From Rotaria sordida (lineage: Eukaryota; Rotifera; Eurotatoria; Philodinida; Philodinidae), in assembly GCA_905250125.1 (NCBI GenBank), contig CAJNOL010000030.1, positions 186,001 to 250,000 on the forward strand: a DNA stretch of 64,000 nucleotides, read 5' to 3'. The position numbers were made by a program, and so were the translations under genes. The notes below the pieces were generated by a model. That model searched no databases. It saw nothing but the letters and a program-made list of their open reading frames with translations, and was not told the origin of the DNA. Below, piece by piece: positions 45,817-57,232 of the stretch. Every line of letters starts with the position of its first letter. Within the stretch, counting starts at the first letter, position 1.

Positions 45817-46722
45817 TGAATTAATATGCGATGCAACAGTTTTTAAAAAAATGTCAAACTCTATGAAATCATATTGCTGACTTCTAAATCAAGAAAAGTT
45901 TTTTTCTTATTATTAGCAAGAACAATTTTTTCAGAACGAATCTGACGAGGAAGAAAAGTCCAAAGCCAAACACCTTCAAAAATTCTTGTAACTTCACTAT
46001 TGAATAACAGCATTTTTTATTTCCTGTGATTTTTTTAAAACAGAAAGAAAATGAAAAAAACACATTTAATACTAATTTTTGTAGCGCAAAGAGTGCACCT
46101 TCCAATAGTGTACTAGAAGTTGAGATGATTCTTGGTTTTATACCAAAATTTAGCTTTTCCTAAAAAAATGACTGAGTAAGTTGATCGTTCTTACTACTTG
46201 ATTGTTTTATAACGGTAAAACTAAATTTCTATGATGTGACATATTTTGAATAAACAACGCAACAAGAATTCACTTCATGCATAATTTCTAGACATGATGG
46301 CTTATGTTCTTGCAAATTAATATTTCTTGGAAAATGTTGCTTTTTTTTGCAGAAATTTTATTTTTCAAACTGTTTTGATTAAAGAGTCAACAATAGATCT
46401 AACAAATTTTGCCAAAACTGATCTTGATAGAGTTTTTGATATATTTTTGTTCTAATTTGATTCATCCATGTAACTTCAAATAATTCAGAAATACAGACTT
46501 TTCAAGTTGGAAAAACATTGCAAGAACTTTTTTAGAGGTGTTTGGTTTTGGACTTATCCTCCTCGTCAGGTTCCTTTTGAAAAAATATGTCTCGTACAAA
46601 TTTATAGTTCAAACATCGCTCGTTCAAACGAAAAAAAATCTTTCTTGATTTAGAAGTGAGCAATAAAGTATAACAGAATTTGACATTTTTGCAAAGACTC
46701 TTTTCATCGCATATTATTTAAC
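45817..46722. repeat. Palindromic element of about 0.9 kb
   Basis: Left-arm words TAATATGCGATG (45823), AAAAATGTCAAA, ACTTCTAAATCAAGAAA (45881), CTGACGAGGA and AAACACCTTCAAAA are matched in reverse order and complement by TTTTAGAGGTGTTT (46532), TCCTCGTCAG (46559), TTTCTTGATTTAGAAGT (46641), TTTGACATTTTT and CATCGCATATTA (46707). The arms are about 200 bp with a unique centre of about 500 bp. No transposase. Confidence 0.8.
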
Positions 46723-48261
46723 AGGAATATATGTATATTGTTTATGTATGCGTAGATTCAAAGGAATAAACGATAACATTTTATTTTCATTAACCATCAC
46801 TTTCACAGTTATATAGAATAAGTAAATGAGAAGAGATCAGATTTTTACGTTCATTTGACAGGGAAAAATGAAATAGCTATGTAATTGTTATTTTCTATTT
46901 ATTTCCCTAAATTAAATCTTTTGAAAACTAAAGATGAGCATTTTTCAATAACAACGTCGGCTATACTGAATATCTGAATCATCAATATAGACTGTAAAGC
47001 AACGTCAATAATGCGAACGATGGGAAAAGTTTTCTTTATACTCTAATTGCTTTCTATAACATTATATTTGTTTAAATCAAAATTTCAATATTGATCTTCT
47101 ATACATCTGTAAACATCATCCACAAAAGTTCATAATTTACATATTTGATATTGAATCAACAAATCTTAAATAATATTTGTTAATTAGCAGTTAGATTTTG
47201 GTTTAAGCCGTCGAGTTGAACAATAAAAGATTATCGTTTTCAAAAATATTTATCAACGTTTCTATTGAAACTATGAATAATAGTAGAAATTTTATTAGTA
47301 AATATATTTTTACGCTATTCGTTTTTAATGAACGTCGTGGTCCCCTCAGGAATATTAAACAAAATTGGTTTTCGAATTGCGACTTGAGATTTTGCATAGA
47401 AACAGATCTTAACGAGAATAGTTTATTGTAGAAGTTTCAAGTCTTCTGATTAACTTCTATCCTGAAATAAAAATATCGAATCTGTCGATGTTTATGAGCG
47501 ATGTAAAAGATATACTATTACCATAGCTCAATCTTAAGATAGGAACAACGAAAAGATCTGAAACTTTCACGGCAAATTATTCTCATTAAAATCTGTCTCT
47601 GTACAAAGTTTTAAGTCGAAAATAAGTTTTTCTAATTCACAGCACTCATTTCAAAGATATCATAAAAGTGCACTATCTTCGTAAGCAATAAACCAAGGAC
47701 ACGAACTCTTTTCAGGATATTCATAGCTCATTTGAATCTGCATAATGTACATAGTCTCAACTCAAAAACGATTCAACAAATCCAAGACTTTCCTCGTCAA
47801 GCCGTCTATTAATTTTTTTTATTTCTATTACACTATAGAGTATTTCTATTAATTTTTCCGATATCATCACTAAATACAGTTAAAATATTACATCTATACA
47901 CAAGTTTCAAAAAATCAATTAACTACTTAAGATAAATACTAACCAGTTTGTATTTAATATATTAAAGTATTGATATTACATATGAATTGATTTCAATGTA
48001 ATGCATTCTTATAATACAAATAAGCTTTCTTATTGCTAATGAACGCAAAAACTACGAACAAACACGAAGCATATTATTGATTAATTGTTTATTTCTATAC
48101 AAACGAGCTGAATTATAATGTAAATTAAAAGAAAACAGTGACTTAGCTTGAATAGAATAATACTATTGAAAAACAATATATCAATATCACAATACAAATA
48201 AGCAGCTAGACTATATATATATATATAAAAAACAAATAAATGAATCTGATAAATTATCTAT
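46723..48261. other. Intergenic, no supported gene
   Basis: AT-rich, nothing recognised apart from an (AT)n tract near 48211 and the 3' flank of the LEA gene. Confidence 0.4.
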
Positions 48262-49602
48262 TTATAATTCAGTTGCTTTTCTTTTAGCTTTTTGTAATGC
48301 TTCACTCTTTTCTTCAGCAGTTTCTGCAGCTTTTTTCTTTCCTTGTTTTTTCGTTTCTTGAGCATATTCTTTAGCTGATTCAAGTGCATCTTCGCCTAAA
48401 AAGTCAAATAAATAATTGAAATGAAATAATATTCAATATCTAATGATAATGCTTACCAGCATGTCGACCTGTTTTCAAAGCTTCATTAGCTGAAAATATA
48501 TACAAATAAATAGGATATACTTAAACAAGACACACAAACCTTTATCTCTGCCTAATTCAACAGTTTGCTCCGCTAATTGACGAAAATTAAAACAAAACCG
48601 ATCAATATCAATTACATATCAAAAATAGACTCCCTTACCCAATTTTCGACCTTTTTTAACACCATCAGCACCATATTCAAGTGAGGCTTCATATGCCTCT
48701 GCACCTACAATAATTAAACAATAATTTTGTACAGAAAAAAAACATCAAGACAAATTCAAATTACCTGATTTTTTCGCAGCTTTGAGTGCTTCATTAGCTA
48801 CAAATAGAAAAAAATAAAATTAAAATCATCAGTTACAGAAAATGATAAATATTACCTTTATCTTTTCCAACTTCAAAAGCTTGTTCACTCAATTTTTGAC
48901 CTTGTTTCAAACCTTCTTGAGCATATTCTTGACTAGCTTTAGCTGCATCAGAAGCAAAATCTTGAGCTAAATAAAATCAAAATCAATTTCATATTAAGAT
49001 CAAATGAAATATTTTATTTTATTTTTTTTTACCTGAAGCTTTAACATCATCAGCAATTTTAGCTAATTTTTCTTTTGCTAAAATATCAGATAAAAAACTT
49101 ATTTAATCAACATACAAAGATACTTACCAACATCAGCATATTCATCAGCAAGTTTACCTAAAGTATGAAAATTTATTTCCACAAAAATGAAAAATAAAAT
49201 ATAAAATTCTTACTTCCAGCTTTATAGGCTTCTCCTGCTTTGTCTTTCAAATATTCTGCACCATCGTCTACTTTTGGTTTAATAGTATCATATGCTTCAC
49301 TAGCTTTGTCCTTCAAATATTCAGCTCCATCAGCAGCTTTGTCTTTAACATATTCAGCACCTTCAGCAACTTTAGGTGAAATGGTATCATATGCCGTATT
49401 AGCTGCATCTTTTACCTGAAAATATTGATATATATATTATGGAATAGAATGTTAAGAGAAAGAAATAAATATAACGTACTGTTTCAACAACTTTATCTTT
49501 CAGTTCAGCAGCAGTTTCAGCAGCTTGTTCAGTTGTCGACTTCTTGGCTAATGTAGCCGAGAGAAAAAGGATAACACAAATAATTGATAAAAATTTATTC
49601 AT
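48262..49602 (-). CDS. lea-1: Group 3 LEA protein with ER-targeting signals
   Basis: Late embryogenesis abundant proteins accumulate in desiccation-tolerant organisms and protect membranes and proteins during drying. Ten exons (49602-49480, 49415-49214, 49157-49128, 49077-49033, 48966-48856, 48797-48765, 48704-48639, 48572-48540, 48489-48457, 48395-48262), all GT-AG, encode 269 residues. Residues 1-19 (MNKFLSIICVILFLSATLA) form a signal peptide. The rest is an Ala/Lys/Glu/Asp-rich amphipathic helix with 11-mer-like repeats such as AEYVKDKAADGAEYLKDKAS and EAYDTIKPKVDDGAEYLKDK, with no Cys in the mature part. The C-terminus is ATEL, an ER-retention-like signal. A cleaved signal plus C-terminal ATEL is what has been described for the lea-1A/lea-1B products of Adineta ricciae. 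Many exons are multiples of 3 or share phase 1 (30, 33, 33, 33, 45, 66, 111 nt), suggesting growth by exon duplication. Confidence 0.9.
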
Positions 49603-49773
49603 TGGTATGTTTGTTTTTTGTCGAAATTAATAGTTCGATTTTTTAGTTAATAGATCTAAATGAAAGTAATATATTTGGTAACAAGAATAAAAATAGTGCG
49701 CCAAATTGTTCGAGAATATGTCTATATGAATGAGAAATAAAAAACAGAAATGTCAATGAGGACAATTTGTTCG

Positions 49774-49809
49774 AGTCACGTGTTTAAATGAAGACAGGGA
49801 CACGTGACT
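49774..49809. promoter_or_regulatory. Inverted pair of CACGTG boxes upstream of the LEA gene
   Basis: AGTCACGTGT (49774-49783) and ACACGTGACT (49800-49809) are perfect 10-bp inverted repeats, each containing the E-box/G-box CACGTG. They lie about 170-210 bp upstream of the LEA start codon. CACGTG is bound by bHLH factors in animals and is the core of the ABA-response element in plant LEA genes. The symmetric pair suggests a regulatory site, but no direct evidence is available. Confidence 0.45.
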
Positions 49810-50628
49810 AATCATGCGCAGTTATACAAAAGCTAAACTCAGAGATGCACTGGATCAATGAATAGAAGTTTTCTTTATAGATAGCGCATTCACTATTTAT
49901 ATAATGTATTTCATTTATTATTATTTTCTATATAAATAATTTGTCTAATTCGTTTTCTTAACGACCTCTATTGTATACACTTTCAATCAAACTTTGATTG
50001 GTCAATAATTACGTCAGTTATCTCGCAATAAAGCAAAACGTTGTGTTGTGTCGACGCTTCTTTTTTTAATATGATCTTCTTTGATTTTATTATCAATTAA
50101 TATGATTCTATACGATGAATCAAAAACAAGAGATCTATTCAGTCATAGTCTTATAGATGTACTCTATGATACTTGAGGACATTAGTAAGAATAAAAAACA
50201 ATTTAATAAATCGAAGTCAAAATGTTTGTGTAAAAGCGTAGAATAGAAGGCGAATTGCATCGAAAGTTAACCTAGGTTTAACATTTCTTTTAGAATAATG
50301 AGAGAAATTTTATTTGGTATAACAAATGATTCATATTTCGTGCAAGATGAAAATCAATTTTTTGTTCAAACGGATTGACATTTTTTAGAACTTGAATTTA
50401 TCAATGATTCACTTCAAGATATCGAATATGATTGCATTTATGAAAAGAACATCGTCATTGTTAAATAAGTGTGTCGGTACGATAATGGAGCATATCAATA
50501 CGCACACTCATTCACACCTTTTAGTTAAATTACTGTAGATGACACAAATACAATAAAAGAAAAAGAACCAATCATCAGCTCAACGTTCACATTTTCAATC
50601 AAGATACTTCAGCATTCACCAATGAAAG

Positions 50629-50695
50629 ACTGAGAGTGTGCATGTGAACCTTGTCTTCATTCTCACCCACTCACATCCGTACTCTCATTCACGAA
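50629..50695. repeat. G-rich/C-rich short hairpin
   Basis: GAGAGTGTGCATGTGAA is followed by CTTGTCTTCATTCTC and then CACCCACTCACATCCGTACTCTC, giving an imperfect stem with AGAGT/ACTCT ends. It shares the TGTG and CTTGTCTTC words with the hairpin at 54120. Confidence 0.45.
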
Positions 50696-50913
50696 CTTGC
50701 AATGACGGATAAAAGATTCTAGTTGAACATGCTGAAAAAAAACAATTACAAATCAGTTTTACTTGGGAGGTTTCTCATGATGTATTCTCATTCGAATTAC
50801 ACCCCAAGTTTTTAAAAAGTATCATTACAGCCTTTGTTTTTTAGTTTTTAAAGTGTTATAATACGATACAGAAAAAGCTTACAACTTAAAATCTTTCTTC
50901 TGTTCATACGGAA

Positions 50914-52712
50914 TTATGAATGTTGAATAAGTAAATAAGTATTGTACCACCGATCAGTACCAGATAGCACTACTCTTCTCATGCTTGTTATAGTAATAGA
51001 TGTGGATTGTAAATGTTCTTGCAGCCATCCGACAACATCAAATTCAGGTTCTGTTTTAGACGATGTATTCCACTTAACATCTTTAAATCGAATATTTAAT
51101 ACTTGAAGATTCTTCATATTAGTAACAAGATCCAGTAAACATGTTAAACTGTTGACATTAATAACAAGCATTTTACACTGAGCACCAAGTGTCGAACGGC
51201 TCAGTCGAATGCATTGTTCGTTGTTATAGTATGTACCATCAATTATGGAACTGAAATCTAGTTCAGATATAGATGAACACTTCATTCCGAACAACAATTC
51301 TTCTATCATTGTCAATGGCCATTCTCTTACTTTAATTGATGAGAGACGTGGAGCTCGATTGAGTAAGAGTTTCATCTGATGTAAACTATTCTGCTTATTG
51401 TTCAATGATACATTCAAAGATATTAATTGGTCAAGTGTTGGAACCACAGTATAAAAATAATCATTAACGAGAAACATGATAACAAGATGTTGAATATTGC
51501 AAAACTGAATATGAGATGGTGGCAGACAATTACTTGGAGTAGAGTTGTAGTTGAGTGTACGCACAGAATGATATGACAATGGATTATAACTAAGAGGATA
51601 TGTCGATTTCGAGTAGGTAGGAAAATAAAAACAGAAATTATCAAAGCTGTATGGTATAGAATAGAGATAATAACTTCCTCTCATTGGGCTCCAATCACAT
51701 TGAACAAACCATTGATGTTCAACAAGCCAAAATGCCCTTCGAAATGAGTTCAATAGTACATCAACATTTTTTTCTTGATCATGATAGCCTGCATTAATTT
51801 GAATTTGTGTTTTCCATTGAAAATATTTGAGTTTAGGTAAATACTTAATAATAATTTTTTCCCAGATATTTCCATCTATAAAAATAGATCCCGTATCCAA
51901 TGTCAAATCACGTAAATGAGGCATCATTTTTAAAAGATTTACTACATCACTGATATTTGAACGATTAAATAATACTTTCAACTTGCTTATTGAACTTATA
52001 TATAAACTTTCATGAGCTGCTGAAATTGAACCAATAAATTTTACAGAAAAGTATTGAAGACGCGGTACAGTTTGGAGTAGATGAACTATTTCACTAAATT
52101 CATTGAATTCTTGAAAACAATAAAACCGACGAATACTTGATGAGATCACAGTTGGAATGACAATAGACACATTGATTTTTTCAAAATAAATGTCGAAATA
52201 GCAAGAAGCAAGATTAGGTAGTCTCCAGATACTATTTATGAACAAAAGAGCATCACGATCACTATAGCAAACGCTACATCGGTCAAAAATGAGATGACTA
52301 AGATTCGATAAATGAGGCAAATCTAAAATGATTTTGTTCATTGTCTGTGATGAATGAATGTATGATAATGAAAGCAATTTCAAATGACTAAATTGACGTA
52401 AAGTAAAACCATGTGTATAAAATTGATCGATTTGGTTAGATGTATCAAAACCATCCGAGAAATATAGTGCCTCTACTCTATTCATCAGTTGTGGTAGAAA
52501 TTGCACACAATAAATGTCAAAATCTTGTTTTGATGCTAAGCAAAAATCGATATTTGTATTCAGTTTTAAATGTTGTAGAAAAAGATCACGGAAAGAAGAT
52601 TGAGACCACGAAATGCATGAAGTAGATGAGCAAGAGAGAGATATTTGAACACTACATGAAATAACTCAGGTGGTAACAATTCGAAACTCATTTTTTCATC
52701 ATTCGTCGACAT
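50914..52712 (-). pseudogene. F-box/leucine-rich-repeat-like protein with a frameshift
   Basis: From the ATG at 52712 the product begins MSTNDEKMSFELLPPELFHV followed by VFKYLSLAHLLHAFRGLN, an F-box-like helix pair (ELLPPELFHVVFKYLS). At about 52595-52605 the frame is lost: one base appears to be missing, and the next frame resumes with SSFRDLFLQHLKLNTNIDFC. It then stays open for over 530 codons to TAA at 50914-50916. The long part is Leu/Ser-rich with repeated L--L-L-- patterns (LPHLSNLSHLIFDRC, LKMMPHLRDLTLDTG, MKNLQVLNIRFKDV), typical of ribonuclease-inhibitor-like LRRs. No intron is needed. F-box proteins recruit substrates to SCF ubiquitin ligases. A single shift in an otherwise clean 598-codon frame may be a sequencing error, or a recent inactivation, so pseudogene status is tentative. 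Large families of such genes occur in bdelloids (general recollection). Confidence 0.65.
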
Positions 52713-55254
52713 GATCTATAGTAGTAGAAATCTAATCGAATGACAAGTTTTATGTATGTTGTAACTTTTATAGAAGGTAAACATTATGTAACTCATTTCT
52801 TTCCTTTCTCCACATCTGTCTCTGTTTGTGGTATTTTTTCTGCAGAGATTTTTTATTTTGGTTTTTTTTACTTGTATTACCTGCAATGAAATTTATCAAT
52901 GTGACAAGTGCAAAATAAAAAGAAATTATAATATATTTGTTTCATATGCTCAGCTACTAATTTGTCAAATTGACTGTGAAGCACTCAGAAGTAATTGTTT
53001 GCATGTTTATACATAGAAATGGCTTGATTACGAAAAAAAAAGCAATTTTTATATTACGCAGAAACTGAAAAAAGGCTAAACAAAATGACGAATTGTTAAT
53101 GTGGTTCAACAATATCGAATGAATCCTGTCTCGTTCAAATTATGAACAATTCGAGTATTGAAAATTATCTCCATCGAATTAAATCGAACCCGATGGTTAT
53201 TTCTTGAATTCGCTTGAATCAAAGTTATTGTTCGAGATAAAGTACATTTGATTTTTTCCAATCACTTTGTTTTTATCTTGTACAAAGTGTATGCAACATC
53301 ATGAAAGAACGAGGTTTTTTATAATGAAAGCAATCAACGAACATGATTAGTGTCGGAGAGATGTCTGAGAAAGAAAAGAATTGATGATATGTATTCAAGG
53401 TTAAAAAGCATATGGGATGTCGCAATATTGTTTACATAATGTTACATCACCTTTTTAGTCTTTTTTTGGCCGCTCTGTGAAGCATAAATCATTGATAAAT
53501 ACAGAGAACCATACTGAATATAATGGAAACATTTTGAAAGAAGCATGATGAAAATCCAAGGAAAACATTAGTGGGAAAACGTTATATACATCATGTATTA
53601 AAACTTTGAGTAAGTATAGAAAACGATATGTAAATATGTGCTTGTAGCAATATTATATTTGTCTGTATGAGAACTAATGTAATTGAAGAACATATATTGC
53701 TATTAGTGTTGAGTTGTATTCTACTGTAATCCAATATATCAGGAAAAATGAATTGTGAAAACAATATTCGTCGTTATCATTTGTTATTCGATATTATTTC
53801 GTTACAAGTTTTGCTTTTTCTCCAAATTATTGTTCCAGATTTTTTTCATTTTCTGGTTTTTCACTTCCCGATTTCGATCTATTCAAGGAATATGATATTG
53901 ACTTGCTTAAAGTACAATATTATGATCTATTTTTATATGAATATTAATGAAATCCTAAAAGCAAAAATGGCAACATATTTTGAAGCAAATATTAATTCTT
54001 TTTAAAAGACATGGGACAAATAGTGAGAGTATTTTTGTATGTTCCTGTTGTTATGATAGACGATTGAGGATTGTCTAGCTGCTTAAGTAGTGATCATACT
54101 TTCTAGTAACACCAGAGACTACTGCATGTGGATGTGGGTCTTGTCTTCGTCCACATCCAGAATATCGAATGGCTGAAATGGTTAAAAAATTATTCACAAA
54201 TGAATATGAAATTCTACTCTGATTTTGAATGATTGACAGTCAAATGCAACTTTAATTTTCTGCACAACTCGATTTGGAATAGCAGATTCATTTTCTGATG
54301 ATGCGTAAAATTCATTGATACTTGTTTGGGTATCAGAAACTGTTATTTTTCTATTTTTGACAATTTCGGATATGCTGGAACAATGAATTAATATCAGAAG
54401 ATGGTTTATAAATAAGTAAGTGTTCATATGGATTTCATACAATAGAGTCATTCGCACGTTCAACTTTTGGAATCCACATTCGATCCCATGCAGTTGATTT
54501 CAAACGCAAAAACCTTATTCGTTTAACCCTTGTGTTTTTGTGATAGGGTGTACTGGGATGAAATTCATTTTCTATATTCATTCCAAAACATGTTTACCAG
54601 AAAAGCAAAAGAATCAACACTTAAGCCATTACTGTTGCATTAAATGTTATCGGTTAATATTGTTGAAAAGTTTTGATGAATAAACAAGAACAATATTATT
54701 GTGATTTTTAGTATCATTTCAAATGATACTATGTAGATCTATATAGTTAATTTGAAATATATCTGCCTCGACTTCAATGGTTTAATTCGTATTGTATAAA
54801 AAAAGCACGATAAGTTATGTAATTGCTTCAGAATTTTTTGTAGAATTGCTATGATTCATACAGATAACATGAACCGATAGTTTTATGACACATTGATTTT
54901 TACATCAGCCATGAATAAGTACATATGAGAACGATAGATTGCGTTAGGAAAAATGAATTCAACACTTTTCATAGTTCAAACCGCACCCACGCACGAGTCG
55001 GATCGAGTTGTAGGATTGTTGTACAGAACAGAAATGCTCACAGGGTGAACTTTTACGCCCTGAAGAATCGATATTCTCTCTTATCGATTTTTTTAAATTC
55101 AGTTCAACAGTAACAACGTTCGTACATTATAGCATAGAAAATTGTTTTATTTAAATCTATTTTACAATATAAATAACTAATAGTTCAACTAACAACAGAT
55201 ATCAGTATTACCAAAAAATTAGGGAAATAAATGACATATAGTCAGCCACAAAAA
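52713..55254. other. Intergenic, no supported gene
   Basis: AT-rich, with a short G-rich/C-rich hairpin at 54120-54165. No RNA gene or transposon domain was recognised. Confidence 0.4.
54120..54165. repeat. G-rich/C-rich short hairpin
   Basis: GGATGTGGGTCTTGTCTTCGTCCACATCC: an exact 8-bp stem (GGATGTGG/CCACATCC) around a 13-base loop. It resembles the hairpins at 27544 and 50629. Confidence 0.6.
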
Positions 55255-56172
55255 ATCTAAGCGAATTTATTTTTTCTCATATTTATTTTTTCAAATTTTT
55301 TTTTTCACATTATTAAAAGGTAGGCATCTGATTGAAATAGTGATATAGAATAGTATGAGATACACTACAATAGGAGGAGACTCAATTTGTCTATATAGAT
55401 TTTTCATGCTCAAACACGCAAAAATAGGTTTCAATGCTTTCCAATATTTTGCATTTCCTAACCAAGATATTGGTGCTGAAATGGAAACAAAATAGACCAA
55501 TCGATAGAGAATTTCACGCTCTATCTATTTCTAAAAACAAGGTTTTCTTCCTAGAATTGGTCTTCACTTCAAATGTTTGATTTTAACGAGAATAGTCGGA
55601 GAAACGAAAAAACTGTAATTAATTCTTACAAGTTCTCTCTTATCGCAATTTATTACACGCCATTGGAAAGAGCATTTAAAAGAGAACAAAATCATGTATT
55701 TGAAATTCTAATCGGACTGGTTTTTCACGTCCATCGTTTTTAAAAAAGTGTTGGAAAACACTACTAACTTTTCTTTTTTAATTTTTTTGACGAAAAAAAA
55801 GGTGGTTCATTTTTTTCCACTATTCTCGATAGAATCAAACTTTTGAAGTGAAGATCAACTCTAGGAAGAAAACCTTGTTTTTAGAAATAGATAGAGCGTG
55901 AAATTCTCTATCGATTGGTCTATTTTGTTTTCATTTCAGTACCAATATCTTGGTTAAGAAATGCAAAATATTGGAAAGTATTTAAATGGATTTTTTGCGT
56001 GTTTCAATATGAAAAAATCTATATAGACGGATCGAGTCTCCTCCTATTGTAATGTATCTAATACTATCCATATCACTATTTCATTCAGATCCCTACCTTT
56101 TAATAATGTGAAAAAAAAAACTTGAAAAAACAAATATCAGACAAGAATTGAAAAAATAAATTTGCTTAAGTT
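55255..56172. repeat. Palindromic element of about 0.9 kb
   Basis: Arms of about 350 bp are near-identical inverted copies. Landmarks: TTCACATTATTAAAAGGTAGG (55303) against CCTACCTTTTAATAATGTGAA (56092); AGGAGGAGACTCAATTTGTCTATATAGATTTTT (55373) against AAAAATCTATATAGACGGATCGAGTCTCCTCCT (56013); ACCAATCGATAGAGAATTTCACGCTCTATCTATTTCTAAAAACAAGGTTTTCTTCCTAG (55496) against its complement at 55861-55919. The centre (about 55600-55800) is unique, with weak inner symmetry. It is the best conserved of the long palindromes. No transposase frame. Confidence 0.9.
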
Positions 56173-57232
56173 TATGTCATTGACTATAATATAAGCAAGT
56201 TAGATTCACCAGCTTTACTATAGATCTTCATTTGAACAAAAGAAAAAAAAAAGTAAGACAACTACTATCTATAAGAAAAAATAAATACCAGCTAGTACCG
56301 TTCTCTGTAATCTATTTTCGGTTTTTGATTCACATAGACCTAAAAAAACTCTCTTTTTGAAAATAAAAATTCCGAAACGTGATATTCAAAGTTACACGAT
56401 ATGAAGATCTCACCTTGTCCTGTAAGCATCTCTGGTAGATAGTTACTGACAGCCATCATAACGCCAGGCAATCTGAGTACTGTCAACACAGTTGGAATCT
56501 TTCTTCTTACGATAATAACAACATTGAATGAACCCATCTTCGTTCTATTTGTGCTCAAATTCTATCTGTCTATTTGTATTGTGATAAACACAAAATCGAG
56601 TCGATATTCTTGTTCATCATTGCCCCTCAATTATAGCTCGAATGTTGATGTTTTGCCGATGATAGTAAGACATTTATTGTTAAATTGCTTTGTTTTCTTT
56701 TTCTCTGTATAGAAATTGAACAGTGATGCTGATCTATCTGCTTACTTCTCACCATCGACGATAACAAATATACAACGTATCTATGAAACGTAATCATATT
56801 CAATACATTCAGTAGACAATGTACACATATAACACACCATAAACTGTTTCGAAATTTGTATAAATCAAGATAAAAACGAGTTTTAAAAAGTTCATTTTAT
56901 AACTCGTCATATCTACTTACCATATATGTTTAACATGATTGTATATCAAAACAAAAAAGAGTATATGTGTGTATATAAAAAAAAAGAACAAGCCTCGTGC
57001 AAAGTCTACTACACACAAATTTCAATAAGCATCAAACAAAAAAAACAAAAGCAAGAAAAAAAAACTGACAATAATGATAAATGATAACTCTATGTTATAT
57101 AAATGAAAAAAAAAAACGTTTGTTTCTTTTCTTTTTGTTTCATAAATAATAGCACACAATGACTAATGAAATATGTTTAAAATTGTTGATGTTCTTCAAT
57201 ATGAAGACATTCAATGTAACATTATTAAGTTG
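56173..57232. other. Intergenic, no supported gene
   Basis: AT-rich; the right end is the 3' flank of the first four-TM gene. Nothing recognised. Confidence 0.4.

Larger units (their letters stand above)
49603..50913. other. Intergenic between the LEA gene and the LRR-like gene
   Basis: Contains the LEA upstream region with an inverted CACGTG pair (49774-49809) and, at 49997-50015, ATTGGTCAATAATTACGTCA (an inverted CCAAT word and a CRE-like TTACGTCA). A G/C-asymmetric hairpin lies near 50629-50695. No gene. Confidence 0.4.

Noticed and set aside
52440-52625. Plus-strand frame over the F-box gene
   Set aside because: Antisense shadow of the minus-strand gene.
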